A DNA stretch of 64,000 nucleotides from assembly GCF_002019695.1 (NCBI RefSeq), contig NZ_KV917376.1, forward strand, positions 1,931,380-1,995,379, in the 5' to 3' direction. The notes beneath the pieces were generated by a model. That model worked only from the letters and a program-made list of their open reading frames with translations. It made no database searches and was not told the origin of the DNA. This DNA comes from Evansella clarkii (GTDB lineage Bacteria; Bacillota; Bacilli; Bacillales; Salisediminibacteriaceae). Positions 56,148 to 64,000 of this stretch are shown here, one piece after another. Made by a program: the position numbers and the translations under genes. Numbering within the stretch: the first letter of the stretch is position 1; every line of letters starts with the position of its first letter.

Positions 56148-56189
56148 TTAAGGAGGTTGGACCAGGGGGGAGTAATGGTGCCATTGGAG

Positions 56190-56325
56190 GTGTGCGTACC
56201 TCCCTCCTGGTTGTGCGAACACCGCCCGATGTTGTGCGAAAGACGTTCTTAGTTTTGCGAACGACGTTCTTAGTTATGCGAACGTCCCCCCTAGGTTGTG
56301 CAAACACATTTCTGAAACGTGCAGC
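56190..56325 (-). repeat. Phased 21-bp intergenic array F (core TTGTGCGAAC)
   Basis: Seven TGCG or TGCA cores start at 56193, 56214, 56235, 56256, 56277, 56299 and 56320, giving steps of 21, 21, 21, 21, 22 and 21 bp. On the minus strand the core reads GTTCGCACAAC, which is the core of array B. It lies between yvoF and hisZ, upstream of the candidate his promoter. Confidence 0.88.
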
Positions 56326-56370
56326 CCGCCTGACCCCAACTCACATAAAACGAATCTTCTGTTTTTTTGG

Positions 56371-56399
56371 TTGACTGTCAGTAGAATCCCCTGTAGACT
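56371..56399 (+). promoter_or_regulatory. Candidate sigma-A promoter of the his operon
   Basis: TTGACT (56371-56376), a 17-bp spacer and TAGACT (56394-56399). The leader to hisZ would be about 180 nt and contains REP-like site 6. I saw no T-box or His-rich leader peptide. Confidence 0.45.
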
Positions 56400-56511
56400 A
56401 CAAATATGATCTTTATTGCATTATCACATTAGCGAACTAAAGTAGATGAACTTAAGTAACAAAAAAACAATGTTACAATTAATATAATAAGCAACAATAT
56501 TAGAAGAAGTT

Positions 56512-56556
56512 CACAAAATTGTACGGGGTCTGGCCCCCGAAATATGGGGGCACCGA
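56512..56556. repeat. REP-like palindrome 6 in the his leader
   Basis: CACAAAATTGTACGGGG, TCTGGCCCCCG, then GGGGGCACC. The centre matches the other sites and the left flank matches site 4. It could form a hairpin just before the hisZ start. Confidence 0.65.
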
Positions 56557-56582
56557 AACATACAGGATGGGGTGTTGGCAGG

Positions 56583-57773
56583 ATGTGGAAATTATTTATG
56601 TTTGAGAAGCCGGCGGGGATGCGTGATACTCTGCCTGAACTTTACCAGTTAAAGAGAGAAGTAAGAGAGGCTATTTCCGGAGAAGTCTCCCGCTGGGGCT
56701 ATGCGCCCATTGAAACACCGACACTGGAGTATCATGAGACTGTTGGAGCGGCTTCTGCCATTCAGGAACAGCAGTTGTTCAAGCTCCTCGACCAGGATGG
56801 AAACACTCTTGTGCTACGTCCTGACATGACAGCTCCGATAGCACGTATTGCCGCGTCTACCATGAAAAACGCAGAGCGTCCACTCAGGCTTACATACGAT
56901 GCGCCTGTTTTCCGCTCGCAGCAGCGGGAAGGGGGAAAATCAGCTGAATTTGAACAGATCGGTGTAGAACTTATAGGCGACAGCTCAAACAGTGCAGATG
57001 GCGAAGTAATCTCATTAATGATTGCATCACTGGAAAAAGCAGGACTGGAAAATTTTCAGATTGCTATCGGCCACATCGGTTTTGTTAACGCCTATCTACA
57101 GGAGATACTTGGTAATGAGACACGGGCAGATACATTCCGCCGCTACTTATATGAAAAAAATTATGTAGGTTTTCGCAAAAAAGCGGAGCAGTACCCTCTC
57201 TCATCCATTGACAAGAGAAGGCTGAAAGAGCTGCTCAGCTTAAAGGGCGGAACTGATGTGTTAGAAAAGGCACGTTCCCTTGCTGAAAGCAGGGAGGCCC
57301 TTGATGCGCTTCAGCAGCTGGAGGATCTTGTACAGGTGCTTGAAGCATACGGGCTTACTGACAAAATTATGATCGACTTAAATCTTGTATTGCATATGAG
57401 TTATTACACAGGCGCAGTTTTTGAAGCATATAGTGAGGGGCTTGGTTATCCTATCGGCAGCGGCGGGAGATATGACGAGCTGTTCAGCAAGTTTCACAGC
57501 CCTCAGCCTGCTACGGGATTTGGGCTGAGACTTGATAAACTGACTGAAGCCCTTGGAAAAATAAAAGACTCCGTAAGTAACGATGCTTGTGTTATTTTCA
57601 GCAATGAACGCAGAAAAGAAGCGATGGAAAAGGCCAGGGCGCTTAGAGAATCCGGACGTTCTGTCGTTATGCAGGACCATGGGGGAATTTCAGACATTGA
57701 CAGATTCTCAGCCCAGTTTAAAGAAGTAATCTACTTCGTTGGCTCGAACGGAAATGGAGGGGACAGTAAATGA
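56583..57773 (+). CDS. hisZ: ATP phosphoribosyltransferase regulatory subunit HisZ
   Basis: HisZ is a histidyl-tRNA-synthetase paralogue that combines with the short HisG to make the first enzyme of histidine synthesis. The 396-residue protein starts [15 protein letters not shown]. It has class II synthetase motif 2-like blocks ([13 protein letters not shown], and [10 protein letters not shown] with [10 protein letters not shown]-like [11 protein letters not shown]) and the C-terminal [11 protein letters not shown]. The ATG at 56583 has GGGGTG at 8 bp; an earlier ATG at 56544 would begin within a REP-like repeat. Overlaps hisG by 4 bp. Confidence 0.92.
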   Translation: MWKLFMFEKPAGMRDTLPELYQLKREVREAISGEVSRWGYAPIETPTLEYHETVGAASAIQEQQLFKLLDQDGNTLVLRPDMTAPIARIAASTMKNAERPLRLTYDAPVFRSQQREGGKSAEFEQIGVELIGDSSNSADGEVISLMIASLEKAGLENFQIAIGHIGFVNAYLQEILGNETRADTFRRYLYEKNYVGFRKKAEQYPLSSIDKRRLKELLSLKGGTDVLEKARSLAESREALDALQQLEDLVQVLEAYGLTDKIMIDLNLVLHMSYYTGAVFEAYSEGLGYPIGSGGRYDELFSKFHSPQPATGFGLRLDKLTEALGKIKDSVSNDACVIFSNERRKEAMEKARALRESGRSVVMQDHGGISDIDRFSAQFKEVIYFVGSNGNGGDSK

Positions 57774-58450
57774 CTGAGAACAGCAAAGGCCCAGTAATAG
57801 AAACGAACTCTGAAATAATAACGGTTGCCATGCCTAAAGGACGGATTTTTGAAGAGGCGGTCTCCTTGCTCCGGCAGGCAAATTATCCCCTTCCCCCGGA
57901 ATTTGAAGATTCCAGAAAGCTTATTATCGAGGTCCCTGAAGCAGGCATGCGTTTTATCCTTGCAAAACCAATGGATGTGCCGACATACGTGGAATACGGT
58001 GTAGCAGATGTTGGTGTTGCGGGAAAAGATGTTTTACTTGAAGAAAAACGGGATGTATATGAGGTGCTGGACCTGAAAATCAGCGAATGTTATATGGCTG
58101 TGGCTGGCTTGCCTGAATACGATCCTAAAGCAGATATCGCTCCAAAAATAGCGACAAAGTATCCGAATCTTGCTTCTGATTACTTCCGGGAACAGGGAGA
58201 GCAGGTGGAAATCATTAAGCTCAATGGATCTATTGAGCTGGCACCGATTATCGGGCTTGCTGACCGTATCGTGGATATAGTTTCTACCGGAAGGACTCTG
58301 AAGGAAAACGGTCTCGTTGAACTGGAAACGATGATGCCGATTACTTCCCGGTTTATCGTAAACCCGGTAAGCTACAGAACGAAATCGGCGGCTATTGATG
58401 ATATGGCAGAGCGTATTGCAGCTGTGGTGGAAGGAGAAAAAACAACATGA
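57770..58450 (+). CDS. hisG: ATP phosphoribosyltransferase catalytic subunit, short form
   Basis: HisG condenses ATP and PRPP at the start of histidine synthesis. The 226-residue short form lacks the C-terminal regulatory domain and needs HisZ. Evidence includes [15 protein letters not shown], the phosphate-binding [15 protein letters not shown] and [14 protein letters not shown]. The N-terminal 15 residues ([15 protein letters not shown]) are extra compared with B. subtilis HisG. The start overlaps the hisZ stop and the end overlaps hisD by 4 bp. Confidence 0.95.
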   Translation: MTENSKGPVIETNSEIITVAMPKGRIFEEAVSLLRQANYPLPPEFEDSRKLIIEVPEAGMRFILAKPMDVPTYVEYGVADVGVAGKDVLLEEKRDVYEVLDLKISECYMAVAGLPEYDPKADIAPKIATKYPNLASDYFREQGEQVEIIKLNGSIELAPIIGLADRIVDIVSTGRTLKENGLVELETMMPITSRFIVNPVSYRTKSAAIDDMAERIAAVVEGEKTT

Positions 58451-59718
58451 AAATCGTTCCCCTTAGTTCAGATGTTTCATTAAAGCGCAGCCTTGATGAA
58501 GGTACAGAGGAGCAGCTGAAGGCTGTAAAGGAAATCATTGCAGCGGTGAAAAAAGAAGGTGATGCTGCTGTTCTCAAATACACAGAGCAATTTGACGGTG
58601 TCCCTCTTCAGGATAACAAAGTTACCCAGGAGGAGATCGATGAAGCGTATAATAAAATAGATGAAGAAACGCTCGCTATTATTCGGGAGGCAAGAGAAAA
58701 TATAAGGGATTTTCACGCCCGGCAGGTTCAGCAGTCCTGGATCACGACAAAAGAGGATGGAACGATCCTCGGCCAGAAAGTGACTCCCCTTGATGCAGCC
58801 GGAGTTTACGTACCTGGAGGCCGTGCAGCATACCCGTCCACAATATTAATGAACGTGGTTCCTGCGCAGGTTGCAGGCGTAGAGCGAATTGTGATGGTTT
58901 CTCCCCCGCAAAAAGACGGCAGCCTGAATGCCACTGTTCTTGTAACGGCCAGTGAACTAGGCATTAAAGAAATATACAAAGCAGGCGGTGCTCAGGGTGT
59001 CGCAGCTCTTGCCTACGGGACGGAGTCTGTCCTCCCGGTTGATAAAATTGTCGGTCCTGGAAATATTTATGTAGCGCTGGCAAAACAGCAAGTGTTCGGT
59101 TCGGTAGACATTGATATGATTGCAGGTCCAAGTGAAATCGTCGTGCTTGCTGACAAAACAGCGAATGCCGACTACGTGGCAGCTGACCTTTTGTCGCAGG
59201 CGGAACATGATCCAATGGCCTCTGCAATCCTCGTTACTACTGATCAAACCCTTGCTGAGAAAGTATCAGAAGAGGTGGAACAGCAGCTGAAAAGTTTGCC
59301 GAAAGAGGAAATAGCCTCAGCTTCTATTAGAGATTTCGGAGCGATTTACGTGGCTGAAACGATGGACCAGGCCGTAGATGCAGTAAATGAGCTGGCTCCG
59401 GAACATCTGGAGGTTATGACAGAGGAGCCGTGGGAGATTCTTCCCCGAATTCGCCATGCAGGTGCTATTTTCCTTGGCGAATACAGTTCCGAGCCGGTTG
59501 GTGATTACTTTGCCGGTCCGAACCACGTGCTGCCTACAAACGGAACAGCCCGGTTTTCAAGTCCGCTCACAGTAGAGGATTTTACGAAAAAATCCAGTAT
59601 CCTGTCTTACAGTAAATCAGCAATGAGCAAAAACGGTGAAAAGATCGCGGCATTTGCCCGCCTTGAAGGATTAGAAGCTCATGCAAGGGCAGTGGAAAAA
59701 CGCTTTGAGGGTAAATGA
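58447..59718 (+). CDS. hisD: Histidinol dehydrogenase
   Basis: HisD oxidises histidinol to histidine in two NAD-dependent steps. The 423-residue zinc enzyme has [64 protein letters not shown] (with the catalytic/zinc His) and [16 protein letters not shown]. Length is normal. It overlaps hisG by 4 bp, while the next gene, hisB, is 390 bp away because of an insertion in the operon. Confidence 0.96.
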   Translation: MKIVPLSSDVSLKRSLDEGTEEQLKAVKEIIAAVKKEGDAAVLKYTEQFDGVPLQDNKVTQEEIDEAYNKIDEETLAIIREARENIRDFHARQVQQSWITTKEDGTILGQKVTPLDAAGVYVPGGRAAYPSTILMNVVPAQVAGVERIVMVSPPQKDGSLNATVLVTASELGIKEIYKAGGAQGVAALAYGTESVLPVDKIVGPGNIYVALAKQQVFGSVDIDMIAGPSEIVVLADKTANADYVAADLLSQAEHDPMASAILVTTDQTLAEKVSEEVEQQLKSLPKEEIASASIRDFGAIYVAETMDQAVDAVNELAPEHLEVMTEEPWEILPRIRHAGAIFLGEYSSEPVGDYFAGPNHVLPTNGTARFSSPLTVEDFTKKSSILSYSKSAMSKNGEKIAAFARLEGLEAHARAVEKRFEGK

Positions 59719-60110
59719 ATTTCACATATGGGTTTTGTGTAAAAGAAGTCTACCACTATTTTTCGAATTGCAGCGTAAGACGGCGGTGACTGTCTCTTCC
59801 TCTGACAGCTTAGCTCCGGAGAATATCCGTCGAGACAACTCGATGCATTTGCGTGATGAAGATCCTCGTTCTTGCGGGAACGCGCGAGCTGAAAATCCAT
59901 TTTTGACGGCGTTCAGCCGGCAAAAATTAGTTGAAGCCGTGCCCGCAGAACGCGTCCGTCTGAAGCGTGAATCGAACAACAGAGTAACAATTTAAGATAA
60001 CAGTCGTATTAGAAATGAAAATCTTGAATCATGAAATTGATTCAGGGTAAAAAGTAAAAAATAACACGGATAAGCAGCACTTTATTTTTACAACCGAACG
60101 GAGGAACATG
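59719..60110. repeat. Repeat-like insertion splitting the his operon, with 75-bp repeat copy 2
   Basis: The segment 59719-59968 resembles a dispersed Bacillus intergenic repeat: I recognise AGACGGCGGTGAC, GCGCGAGCTGAAAATCC and GTTGAAGCCGTGCCCGC then CGTCCGTCTGAAGC. The 59969-60044 part is the second copy of the 75-bp repeat at 49074 and contains TGAATCA-N6-TGATTCA. No promoter or gene is clearly seen. Transcription must read through it or restart within it for hisBHAFI. Confidence 0.55.
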
Positions 60111-60704
60111 ATGAGTAAACGCGAGGCAACAATTCAGCGAAAAACAAATGAAACCAATATTGAGCTATCTTTTAATATAGATGGGGATGGAAAAGCGCGT
60201 CTTGAGACAGACGTTCCTTTCATGACGCATATGCTCGATCTTTTTACGAAGCACGGGCTGTTTAATCTTGACCTTACTGCTAAAGGTGACACAGAAATAG
60301 ACGATCACCATACGACTGAGGACATAGGCATCGTCCTTGGGAGTGCGCTTAAACAGGCCCTCGGTGATAAAAAAGGGATTAAAAGATACGGAAATGCATT
60401 CGTTCCAATGGATGAAGCCCTCGCACAGGTGGTTGTGGACCTTAGCGACCGCCCTCATCTGGAATTCCGGGGCGAGCTTCCGGCCCAGAAAGTCGGTTCT
60501 TTTGATACGGAGCTTGTCCATGAGTTTTTGTGGAAGCTGGCACTTGAGGCGAGGATGAACCTTCACGTTATTGTTCACTACGGCCACAATACCCACCATA
60601 TCATTGAAGCGATATTTAAAGCACTTGGGCGTGCTCTTGATGACGCAACACAGAAGGACCCTCGGGTGACAGGGGTGCCATCGACGAAAGGAAGCTTAGG
60701 ATGA
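60111..60704 (+). CDS. hisB: Imidazoleglycerol-phosphate dehydratase
   Basis: HisB performs the dehydration step of histidine synthesis. The 197-residue protein has the manganese-ligand motifs [38 protein letters not shown] and [18 protein letters not shown]. It is the monofunctional form, with no phosphatase domain. The ATG at 60111 is better placed behind GGAGGA than the ATG three bases before it. It overlaps hisH by 4 bp. Confidence 0.95.
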   Translation: MSKREATIQRKTNETNIELSFNIDGDGKARLETDVPFMTHMLDLFTKHGLFNLDLTAKGDTEIDDHHTTEDIGIVLGSALKQALGDKKGIKRYGNAFVPMDEALAQVVVDLSDRPHLEFRGELPAQKVGSFDTELVHEFLWKLALEARMNLHVIVHYGHNTHHIIEAIFKALGRALDDATQKDPRVTGVPSTKGSLG

Positions 60705-61330
60705 TCGGAATAGTAGATTACGGAATGGGAAATCTCTACAGCGTAACGAAGGGTCTTGAACGAATTGGCCATACGCCGTTTCTTTCCGAAGATCCTGATG
60801 AACTGGCAAAAGCAGACCGGCTGCTCCTCCCTGGTGTAGGTTCATTCCGGGATGGGATGGCAGAGCTTAAGAAAAGAGGCCTTGATGAATTTTTGAAAAA
60901 ATGGGCTGCTGAAGGACGTCCACTCCTTGGAATCTGTCTCGGGATGCAGCTCCTTTTTGAGGCCAGTGAAGAAAACGGACCGACAGAGGGGCTTGGCCTG
61001 CTGCCAGGAGAGGCAGTGAGATTTTCCGGTAAAACAGCGGATGGGCGGCGTTATAAAGTTCCTCATATGGGCTGGAACAGGCTGGAGTTTCATCAGCCTG
61101 ACCATCCGATTTTAAAAGATGTTCCGTCCGGCCATGTATACTTTGTACATTCCTATGTGGTTAAAGTAAAGGAAGCGGATGTGCTCATAGCTTCTTCAGA
61201 CTATGAAGAGCTCGTGCCTGCAGTAGTTGGCAGGGGATCTGTCTGGGGCACTCAGTTCCACCCGGAAAAAAGCAGTGTCGCTGGAATGCGTATGCTGTTG
61301 AATTTCGCCAACGCGAAAGGGGTTATTTAA
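60701..61330 (+). CDS. hisH: Imidazole glycerol phosphate synthase, glutaminase subunit
   Basis: HisH supplies ammonia from glutamine to HisF. The 209-residue class I amidotransferase has the nucleophile in [13 protein letters not shown] (Cys near residue 80), [17 protein letters not shown] and the catalytic His-Glu pair in GTQFHPEKS. It directly precedes hisA, whose ATG follows the stop codon without overlap. Standard length. Confidence 0.95.
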   Translation: MIGIVDYGMGNLYSVTKGLERIGHTPFLSEDPDELAKADRLLLPGVGSFRDGMAELKKRGLDEFLKKWAAEGRPLLGICLGMQLLFEASEENGPTEGLGLLPGEAVRFSGKTADGRRYKVPHMGWNRLEFHQPDHPILKDVPSGHVYFVHSYVVKVKEADVLIASSDYEELVPAVVGRGSVWGTQFHPEKSSVAGMRMLLNFANAKGVI

Positions 61331-62062
61331 ATGTTTACAATATATCCTGCTATTGATATCAGAGGCGGTAAGTGTGTAAGGCTGATTCAAGGTGATTATA
61401 ATCAGGAAACTGTTTATGGGGAGTCGCCTTTTCAGATGGCTGAGGATTTTGCTGAAAAGGGGGCAAGCTGGATACATATGGTGGATCTTGATGGGGCAAA
61501 GGAAGGAAAGCCTGTAAATGATGAAGAGATCTTAAAGGCTGCCCGGGAGCTTGATGCTTCCATTCAGGTTGGCGGGGGTATCCGCGACCGTAATGCTGTT
61601 TCCCGTTATCTGGATGGCGGGGTAAGCAGAGTCATTCTCGGAAGTTCAGCTATTTCTGATCCGCAGTTTGTCAAAGAAATGCTTGCAGAATATGGCGGCG
61701 AGCGTGTAGCTATCGGTATTGATGCAAGGGACGGATATGTTGCAACCCACGGATGGCTGCAAACTTCGGAAGTGAAAGCGGAAGAACTGGCACTGGAACT
61801 GGCCGGTTACGGGGCAGAAACTTTTATCATGACAGACATTTCCCGGGACGGTATGCTCTCAGGACCTAATACAGAAGCGATAGCTAATCTTGGCAAAGTT
61901 ACTGGTAAAAAAGTTATTGCCTCCGGCGGCATGAAGGAAATGGATGACCTGCGTAAACTAAAAGAGCGTTTGGGTGATGGTGTTTCTGGTGCCATTATCG
62001 GCAAAGCGCTGTATACCGGGAGAATTGACCTCGTGGCAGCCTTAAAGGAGGCAGGGGAATAA
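61331..62062 (+). CDS. hisA: ProFAR isomerase
   Basis: HisA isomerises the ProFAR intermediate to PRFAR. The 243-residue TIM barrel has the two phosphate-binding half-barrel motifs and catalytic Asp in [14 protein letters not shown] (about 4-17), [30 protein letters not shown] and [11 protein letters not shown]. The stop shares its last base with the hisF start. Standard length. Confidence 0.95.
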   Translation: MFTIYPAIDIRGGKCVRLIQGDYNQETVYGESPFQMAEDFAEKGASWIHMVDLDGAKEGKPVNDEEILKAARELDASIQVGGGIRDRNAVSRYLDGGVSRVILGSSAISDPQFVKEMLAEYGGERVAIGIDARDGYVATHGWLQTSEVKAEELALELAGYGAETFIMTDISRDGMLSGPNTEAIANLGKVTGKKVIASGGMKEMDDLRKLKERLGDGVSGAIIGKALYTGRIDLVAALKEAGE

Positions 62063-62820
62063 TGCTGACAAAACGAATTATTCCTTGTCTCGATGTGAAG
62101 GAAGGCAGAGTGGTTAAAGGCGTTCAGTTTGTCGATTTGCGGGATGCCGGTGATCCGGTGGAGCTTGCCGCCTTTTATGATGAACAAGGGGCAGATGAAC
62201 TCGTTTTTCTTGATATCTCTGCTTCTCATGAAGGAAGGGAAACGATGGTCGATGTGGTGGAAGAGGTGGCGGCTAAGCTCGCTATCCCCTTTACAGTCGG
62301 CGGAGGGATTAATACTCTGGAAGACATGAAGCGGATTCTTCGGGCAGGAGCGGACAAAGTTTCCTTAAATACTGCTGCACTAAAAAGGCCGGACCTGATT
62401 AGTGAGGGAGCTGATTTCTTTGGTTCCCAGTGTATCGTTGTGGCGATTGATGCAAAATGGGATGAAGTACTTGGTTCCTGGCGGGTATACACCCATGGAG
62501 GACGAAAAGAAACAGAGTGGGACGCAGTTTCCTGGGCTAAAAAAGCAGTTGAACTCGGTGCAGGAGAGATTCTGCTGACTAGTATGGATCAGGACGGAGA
62601 AAAAACCGGATTTAATATTTCCCTGACTAAAGCTGTCAGTCTCGCCGTATCTGTGCCCGTTATTGCCTCCGGAGGCGCCGGTGCTAAAGAGCATTTTTAC
62701 GATGTGTTCGATGATGCAAAGGCAGATGCGGCTTTAGCAGCTTCTATTTTCCATTATAAAGAGACATCTGTCGCGGAAGTAAAAGCGTATTTAAAGGAAA
62801 AGGGGCTGGAAATACGATGA
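62062..62820 (+). CDS. hisF: Imidazole glycerol phosphate synthase, cyclase subunit
   Basis: HisF forms imidazoleglycerol phosphate and AICAR using ammonia from HisH. The 252-residue TIM barrel has [48 protein letters not shown] (catalytic Asp) and [12 protein letters not shown]. It overlaps hisA by one base and hisI by 4 bp. Confidence 0.96.
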   Translation: MLTKRIIPCLDVKEGRVVKGVQFVDLRDAGDPVELAAFYDEQGADELVFLDISASHEGRETMVDVVEEVAAKLAIPFTVGGGINTLEDMKRILRAGADKVSLNTAALKRPDLISEGADFFGSQCIVVAIDAKWDEVLGSWRVYTHGGRKETEWDAVSWAKKAVELGAGEILLTSMDQDGEKTGFNISLTKAVSLAVSVPVIASGGAGAKEHFYDVFDDAKADAALAASIFHYKETSVAEVKAYLKEKGLEIR

Positions 62821-63494
62821 AGCTTAATATAAATGAACTGAAGTTTGACGAAAAAGGTCTCCTTCCTGCTATTGTTCAGGATTATCAGAGTAAAGAGGTT
62901 CTTACTCTCGCTTATATGAACCAGGAGTCGCTGCGCAAAACCGTTGAGACCGGGGAAACTTGGTTTTACAGCCGTTCCAGGCAGGAGCTCTGGCATAAAG
63001 GTGCTACTTCGGGAAATACCCAGCAGGTAGTGGAACTGCGGGCAGATTGTGATCAGGACGCTCTTATCGTTCTTGTCATACCTTCAGGACCAGCATGCCA
63101 CGAAGGTACATACAGTTGTTTTAAAACAGTAACAGCTGATAGCCCGCCGGGAGATACGGAAAAAGCGAGCAGCAAGGATACTTCCTCCTTCCTGGAAGGT
63201 GAACGTTTCGCTATTTTGAATAAGCTGGAAAGCCTGATTGCTGAAAGGCAGGGAGAACTTCCTGAAGGTTCCTACACCACTTATTTGTTTGAAGAAGGCG
63301 TAGATAAAATTCTTAAGAAGGTTGGGGAAGAGGCTTCGGAAGTGATTATCGCGGCGAAAAACCGGGATAAGGAAGAGTTGACATGGGAAAGTGCCGATCT
63401 TCTTTTCCACTGGCTTGTACTGTTGCGCGAGCAGGGCCTTCCGTTAGATGAAGTTTTGAAACGTCTCGAAGATAGACATATAAAAGGTAATTAG
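62817..63494 (+). CDS. hisI: Bifunctional phosphoribosyl-AMP cyclohydrolase / phosphoribosyl-ATP pyrophosphatase
   Basis: HisI (HisIE) carries out steps two and three of histidine synthesis. The N-terminal cyclohydrolase domain (1-112) has [36 protein letters not shown] and the zinc site DCDQDALIV with CHEGTYSCF. The C-terminal MazG-like pyrophosphatase (about 130-225) has [14 protein letters not shown] and [13 protein letters not shown]. The 225-residue length is typical of the fusion. Last gene of the operon. Confidence 0.95.
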   Translation: MKLNINELKFDEKGLLPAIVQDYQSKEVLTLAYMNQESLRKTVETGETWFYSRSRQELWHKGATSGNTQQVVELRADCDQDALIVLVIPSGPACHEGTYSCFKTVTADSPPGDTEKASSKDTSSFLEGERFAILNKLESLIAERQGELPEGSYTTYLFEEGVDKILKKVGEEASEVIIAAKNRDKEELTWESADLLFHWLVLLREQGLPLDEVLKRLEDRHIKGN

Positions 63495-63526
63495 AGACTG
63501 ATGCTGCAGGCTGTCCCAAGTTGATG

Positions 63527-63563
63527 AAAACCCGTACCTCTTCTTGGAAGGTGCGGGTTTCTC
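63527..63563 (+). terminator. Intrinsic terminator of the his operon
   Basis: AAACCCGTACCT pairs with AGGTGCGGGTTT (one G-T pair) across a 9-nt loop. A short T-containing tail follows. Confidence 0.75.
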
Positions 63564-63570
63564 CAATTTC

Positions 63571-64000
63571 ACAACAAGGAAGTGTGATATCGCATTAAGG
63601 AACTCGATTCGCAACAAGACGGCGTGATATCGCAACAAGCACCCTCTTTTTCGCAACAAGACGGTGCGATATCGCAATAAGGAACTCGATTCGCAACAAG
63701 ACGGAGTGATATCGCAACAAGCACCTTCCTTTTCGCAATAAGCCATGGTGATATTGCAACAAGAAATTCGATTCGCAACAAGGCGGTGTGATATCGCAAC
63801 AAGCACCCTCTTTTTCGCAATAAGCCATGGTGATATCGCAACAAGCAACTCGATTCGCAACAAGACGGTGCGATATCGCAATAAGGAACTCGATTCGCAA
63901 CAAGACGGCGTGCTATCGCAACAAGCACCCTCTTTTTCGCAACAAGACGGCGTGCTATCGCAACAAGCACCCTCTTTTTCGCAACAAGACGGCGTGCTAT
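63571..64000 (+). repeat. Phased 21/19-bp intergenic array G (core ATCGCAACAAG / TTCGCAATAAG), runs off the window
   Basis: Twenty-one cores start from 63571 (degenerate), 63592, 63611, 63632, 63653, 63674, 63693, 63714 and so on to 63981. All steps are 21 bp except five of 19 bp. The 19-bp step always goes with the linker ending in ACTCGATTC or AATTCGATTC. Linkers such as ACGGCGTGATATC, CACCCTCTTTTTC and CCATGGTGATATC recur in changing order. Confidence 0.92.

Noticed and set aside
56399-56583. T-box or attenuator leader before hisZ
   Set aside because: I found no T-box sequence, no His-rich leader peptide and no terminator/antiterminator pair; only the REP-like hairpin is present.
59681-59995. 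Frames on both strands in the hisD-hisB gap
   Set aside because: They lie in a dispersed repeat, lack ribosome-binding sites and encode low-complexity products.
63444-63970. Three long overlapping minus-strand reading frames in array G, with repeats like LLRIEFLVAIS
   Set aside because: They arise because 21 bp equals seven codons, so repeats stay open in frame. The 19-bp steps shift the frame each time, no ribosome-binding site is present, and composition is unlike real genes.
63571-64000. CRISPR array
   Set aside because: Cores are only about 10 bp and degenerate, the linkers are about 10 bp and recur, and there are no cas genes.

Overview
The window looks like a chromosomal segment of a Bacillaceae bacterium (low-to-mid GC Gram-positive). 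The core gene order flaG-fliD-fliS-fliT-hpf-secA-prfB-yvjA-cccB-ftsE-ftsX-ctpB-minJ-uvrB-uvrA-yvlB-yvlC-yvlD-hprK-lgt-yvoD-ppaX-yvoF-hisZGDBHAFI matches the Bacillus subtilis backbone as I know it. A BCCT-type osmolyte transporter and a sodium/solute symporter fit a salt-exposed or alkaliphilic lifestyle, but that is inference. No rRNA or tRNA gene was seen.

Layout. 1-8.0 kb: the edge of an IS3-like element, a BCCT transporter, a zinc-ribbon membrane protein, a hairpin-rich repeat block and a three-gene ABC exporter. 8.0-11.6 kb: the late flagellar genes flaG, fliD, fliS, fliT, with sigma-D type promoters before flaG and fliD. 11.6-24.8 kb: an accessory insert relative to B. subtilis, holding a 5-oxoprolinase operon (ycsG-pxpB-pxpA-pxpC), a cluster of DnaA boxes, a PutP-like symporter with a 47-residue partner, a transposase-SSB gene pair, asnB and a cold-shock gene. 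24.8-29.7 kb: hpf, secA, and prfB with its programmed +1 frameshift. 29.7-32.2 kb: ggt, flanked by a 136-bp direct repeat. 32.4-39.4 kb: yvjA, cccB, ftsEX, an EnvC-like M23 protein and ctpB. 39.5-41.3 kb: a class IIC group II intron directly behind the ctpB terminator. 41.6-55.4 kb: minJ, uvrBA with a LexA box, yvlBCD with an ECF-type promoter, hprK, lgt, yvoD, ppaX. 55.5-64 kb: yvoF and the complete histidine operon, interrupted between hisD and hisB by about 390 bp of repeat-like DNA.

The most unusual feature is in the intergenic DNA. Six spacers carry arrays of a short degenerate core repeated at a step of almost exactly 21 bp, about two turns of B-DNA, with occasional 19-bp steps. The cores fall into two related families: TTCGCA(A)CAAG (arrays at 8.55, 56.2 and 63.6 kb) and TTTCG-N4-ATTGAAC (arrays at 11.8, 14.1 and 55.4 kb). 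The arrays at 55.4 and 56.2 kb lie on the opposite strand. They do not code for protein and are not CRISPR. I know of no described function. A seventh block at 4.3 kb is built from hairpins in a 186-bp unit.

Three other dispersed families are present. One is a roughly 150-bp structured element (four copies) that looks like an IS200/IS605-type MITE and may resemble an omega-RNA scaffold. One is a REP-like palindrome around GGGGTCTGGCCCC (six loci), which a REP-associated tyrosine transposase encoded here might mobilise. The last is a 75-bp sequence found upstream of both yvlB and hisB.
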